This document shows, piece after piece, positions 24,133-25,212 of a DNA stretch of 25,212 nt. The notes under the pieces were generated by a model. The model had not been told where the DNA came from and searched no databases. It was given only the letters and a program-made list of their open reading frames with translations. Each line of letters begins with the position of its first letter. Position 1 is the first letter of the stretch. The position numbers were made by a program, and so were the translations under genes. Origin of the DNA: an uncultured Rikenellaceae bacterium (lineage in GTDB: Bacteria; Bacteroidota; Bacteroidia; Bacteroidales; Rikenellaceae); NCBI GenBank assembly GCA_947054185.1, contig CAMRVW010000010.1, positions 1 through 25,212 of the forward strand, given 5' to 3'.

Positions 24133-24462
24133 ATGAAACGGAACCATCTATTACAACATTTTGCCAGAACCATATTGACCATGATTGCCTTGACCGCCAC
24201 CGGGTCGGCCTATGCACAAAAAATATATGCCACCGGGCACGATTACCGTGCAGACGTCAAAGTGTTTGTGGTAAATGCCGAATACAGAGCCGACCTTATA
24301 GTGTACAAAACCAACCACTCATATAAAGCCAAGGCGACTGAAAACAAAGGTATATGGTATATGTGCAATTACGAACACCAGGCCGACAAAAAAATATTCT
24401 TCACCGACAAAGAATACAGGGCCGGCTGGAAAAAACCCGAAAAGAAACACATAATGCATTAA
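24133..24462 (+). CDS. Small exported repeat protein, DUF6150-like
   Basis: Protein of 109 residues with a signal peptide (about 1-29, cleavage after SAYA). The mature part is a tandem array of about five degenerate units of 11-13 residues around the pattern Y-x-A-D-x-K/L-x-V/I: HDYRADVKVF, AEYRADLIVY, HSYKAKA, YEHQADKKIF, KEYRAGWKK. This matches my recollection of the DUF6150 family of small Bacteroidota proteins, whose function is unknown. It is predicted to be periplasmic or secreted, basic and rich in tyrosine. It stands alone after the sugar cluster terminator. No TAnnTTTG promoter was found close upstream. Confidence 0.72.
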   Translation: MKRNHLLQHFARTILTMIALTATGSAYAQKIYATGHDYRADVKVFVVNAEYRADLIVYKTNHSYKAKATENKGIWYMCNYEHQADKKIFFTDKEYRAGWKKPEKKHIMH

Positions 24463-24463
24463 A

Positions 24464-24501
24464 GTCACTAAATTTTGTTTTGTGTATCAAAATTTAGTAA
24501 C
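24464..24501. repeat. AT-rich inverted repeat
   Basis: ACTAAATTTTG (24467-24477) and CAAAATTTAGT (24488-24498) pair over 11 bp around a 10-nt loop, extendable by 2 bp past one mismatch. It lies 2 bp past the stop of the small repeat protein gene. It may terminate that transcript. A partial echo (TCACTAAAT, 24612-24620) lies before the next gene. Confidence 0.45.
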
Positions 24502-24641
24502 TTACGGATGCAAACGACAAAAAAGCATAATACATGTTATAGTATTTTCATTGTATTTATTACTAAACGACAATAAAAAACACTGCGGGAACATAACATT
24601 CTTAAGTGTAATCACTAAATAAATGTAATTTTGACAAAGCT

Positions 24642-25212
24642 ATGAAAGCAAAAAAATTGTTAATGCTGTTCTTAGTCACCGGACTAATTAGTGCATGTAC
24701 AAAAGAGATGCCGGAAAATATTATCATTCCGACAACTGCGGCGCAAACATCTTTAGAGACAACTGAAATGCTTTCTTTTTCTTCCGAAGAAGAGATGTTT
24801 AAGCAAATTGAGGTGTTAAAGACAATGCAGGAAGATGAATTGAAAACATGGTACAAGCAACAAAATGAAAATTTTGTATCGCAATTCGATTTCATGTGGC
24901 AGATTGTTGAAGAACTCGACACAGCAAACTCTTTAGAAGAAGCAAAAGAGATTCAGTCTAAATATACCGGTCTCATGCTTTCAACGATAATGAAGAAGAT
25001 GAGGATATTTCACCATATATCCCGTCTGATTATAACGGCACAGAGCTTGTGTGCAACAAATCAGGTAATGTCATTATAGCAGGAGAAGTTAGCAATTACA
25101 ATAATTTAGATTCTTTTGAGCAAACCTCTGCTTATAAAGTATATCACCAAAATATCGCAAGAGAGGACCCAAGAGATGGCATTGTAGGAGTATTTGCCGA
25201 ACACGACAAGCG
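24642..25212 (+). pseudogene. Lipoprotein gene with frameshift, cut by window end
   Basis: Starts with a lipoprotein signal (LVTGLISAC, lipid-modified Cys19), so the product would be anchored in a membrane. The first frame runs to a stop at 25079 (145 codons), but its last 33 residues look random. From about 24979 a second frame is open to the window end. It continues with acidic, protein-like text (FNDNEEDEDISPYIP, then GTELVCNKSGNVIIAGEV). Adding one T in the TTT run at 24979-24981 joins the two as ...KYTGLMLFNDNEED. The real protein is therefore at least 190 residues, and this copy is disrupted or carries a sequencing error. It is AT-richer than the rest of the window. The family is unknown to me. 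TAATTTTG at 24626-24633 is a possible -7 box, but it is very close to the ATG. Confidence 0.6.

Noticed and set aside
24975..25000. Programmed -1 ribosomal frameshift in the lipoprotein gene
   Set aside because: No X-XXY-YYZ slippery heptamer and no clear stimulatory hairpin are visible at the junction; a lost T in a short run is simpler.

Overview
The window looks like chromosome of a Bacteroidales bacterium. The evidence is the recurring Bacteroidota-type promoter (a TTTG-like -33 box about 20 bp before TAnnTTTG), the lack of clear Shine-Dalgarno sequences, short ATG-led leaders, a dimeric-type glycyl-tRNA synthetase, an Rnf operon with a multi-cluster RnfB, and small secreted proteins of types common in this order. 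The family cannot be fixed from the sequence. No rRNA, tRNA, CRISPR array, insertion sequence or phage gene was seen.

Layout. (1) 155-7544 is a probable single energy operon: nadE, rseC, rnfB, rnfC, rnfD, rnfG, rnfE, rnfA. It runs from a good promoter to a strong terminator. (2) 7708-8760, minus strand, holds the pair ruvX-def. It diverges from glyS (8825-10372) over a palindromic double promoter. (3) 10563-12155, minus strand, encodes an AspT/YidE-type membrane transporter convergent with glyS. (4) 12435-13857 is a panC-panD unit. Its 5' leader can fold into a 9-bp stem enclosing an H-type pseudoknot. (5) 13953-23976 is a surface-polysaccharide cluster: ATP-grasp ligase, deacetylase-like protein, Wzx flippase, LicD-family transferase, GT8 and GT4 glycosyltransferases, UDP-glucuronate 4-epimerase, hexapeptide acyltransferase and UDP-glucose dehydrogenase. 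It has its own strong promoter, a second internal promoter and a terminator. (6) 24133 to the end holds a small secreted repeat protein and a frameshifted, AT-richer lipoprotein gene that leaves the window.

How the genes work together. Rnf couples electron flow between ferredoxin and NAD to ion transport, and its operon starts with the last enzyme of NAD synthesis. That NadE appears to have lost the catalytic cysteine of its glutaminase domain (ICED-like motif replaced by IGDD), so it is predicted to depend on ammonia. In the sugar cluster, Ugd makes UDP-glucuronate and the epimerase would turn it into UDP-galacturonate. The two glycosyltransferases, flippase, LicD, acyltransferase and ATP-grasp protein would build, export and decorate an acidic glycan. 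No polymerase, initiating transferase or NusG-like UpxY regulator is present in the window.

Most worth a second look: the panC leader RNA, the inactivated NadE glutaminase site, a two-copy intergenic element with one covarying stem, and the single-base frameshift in the last gene.
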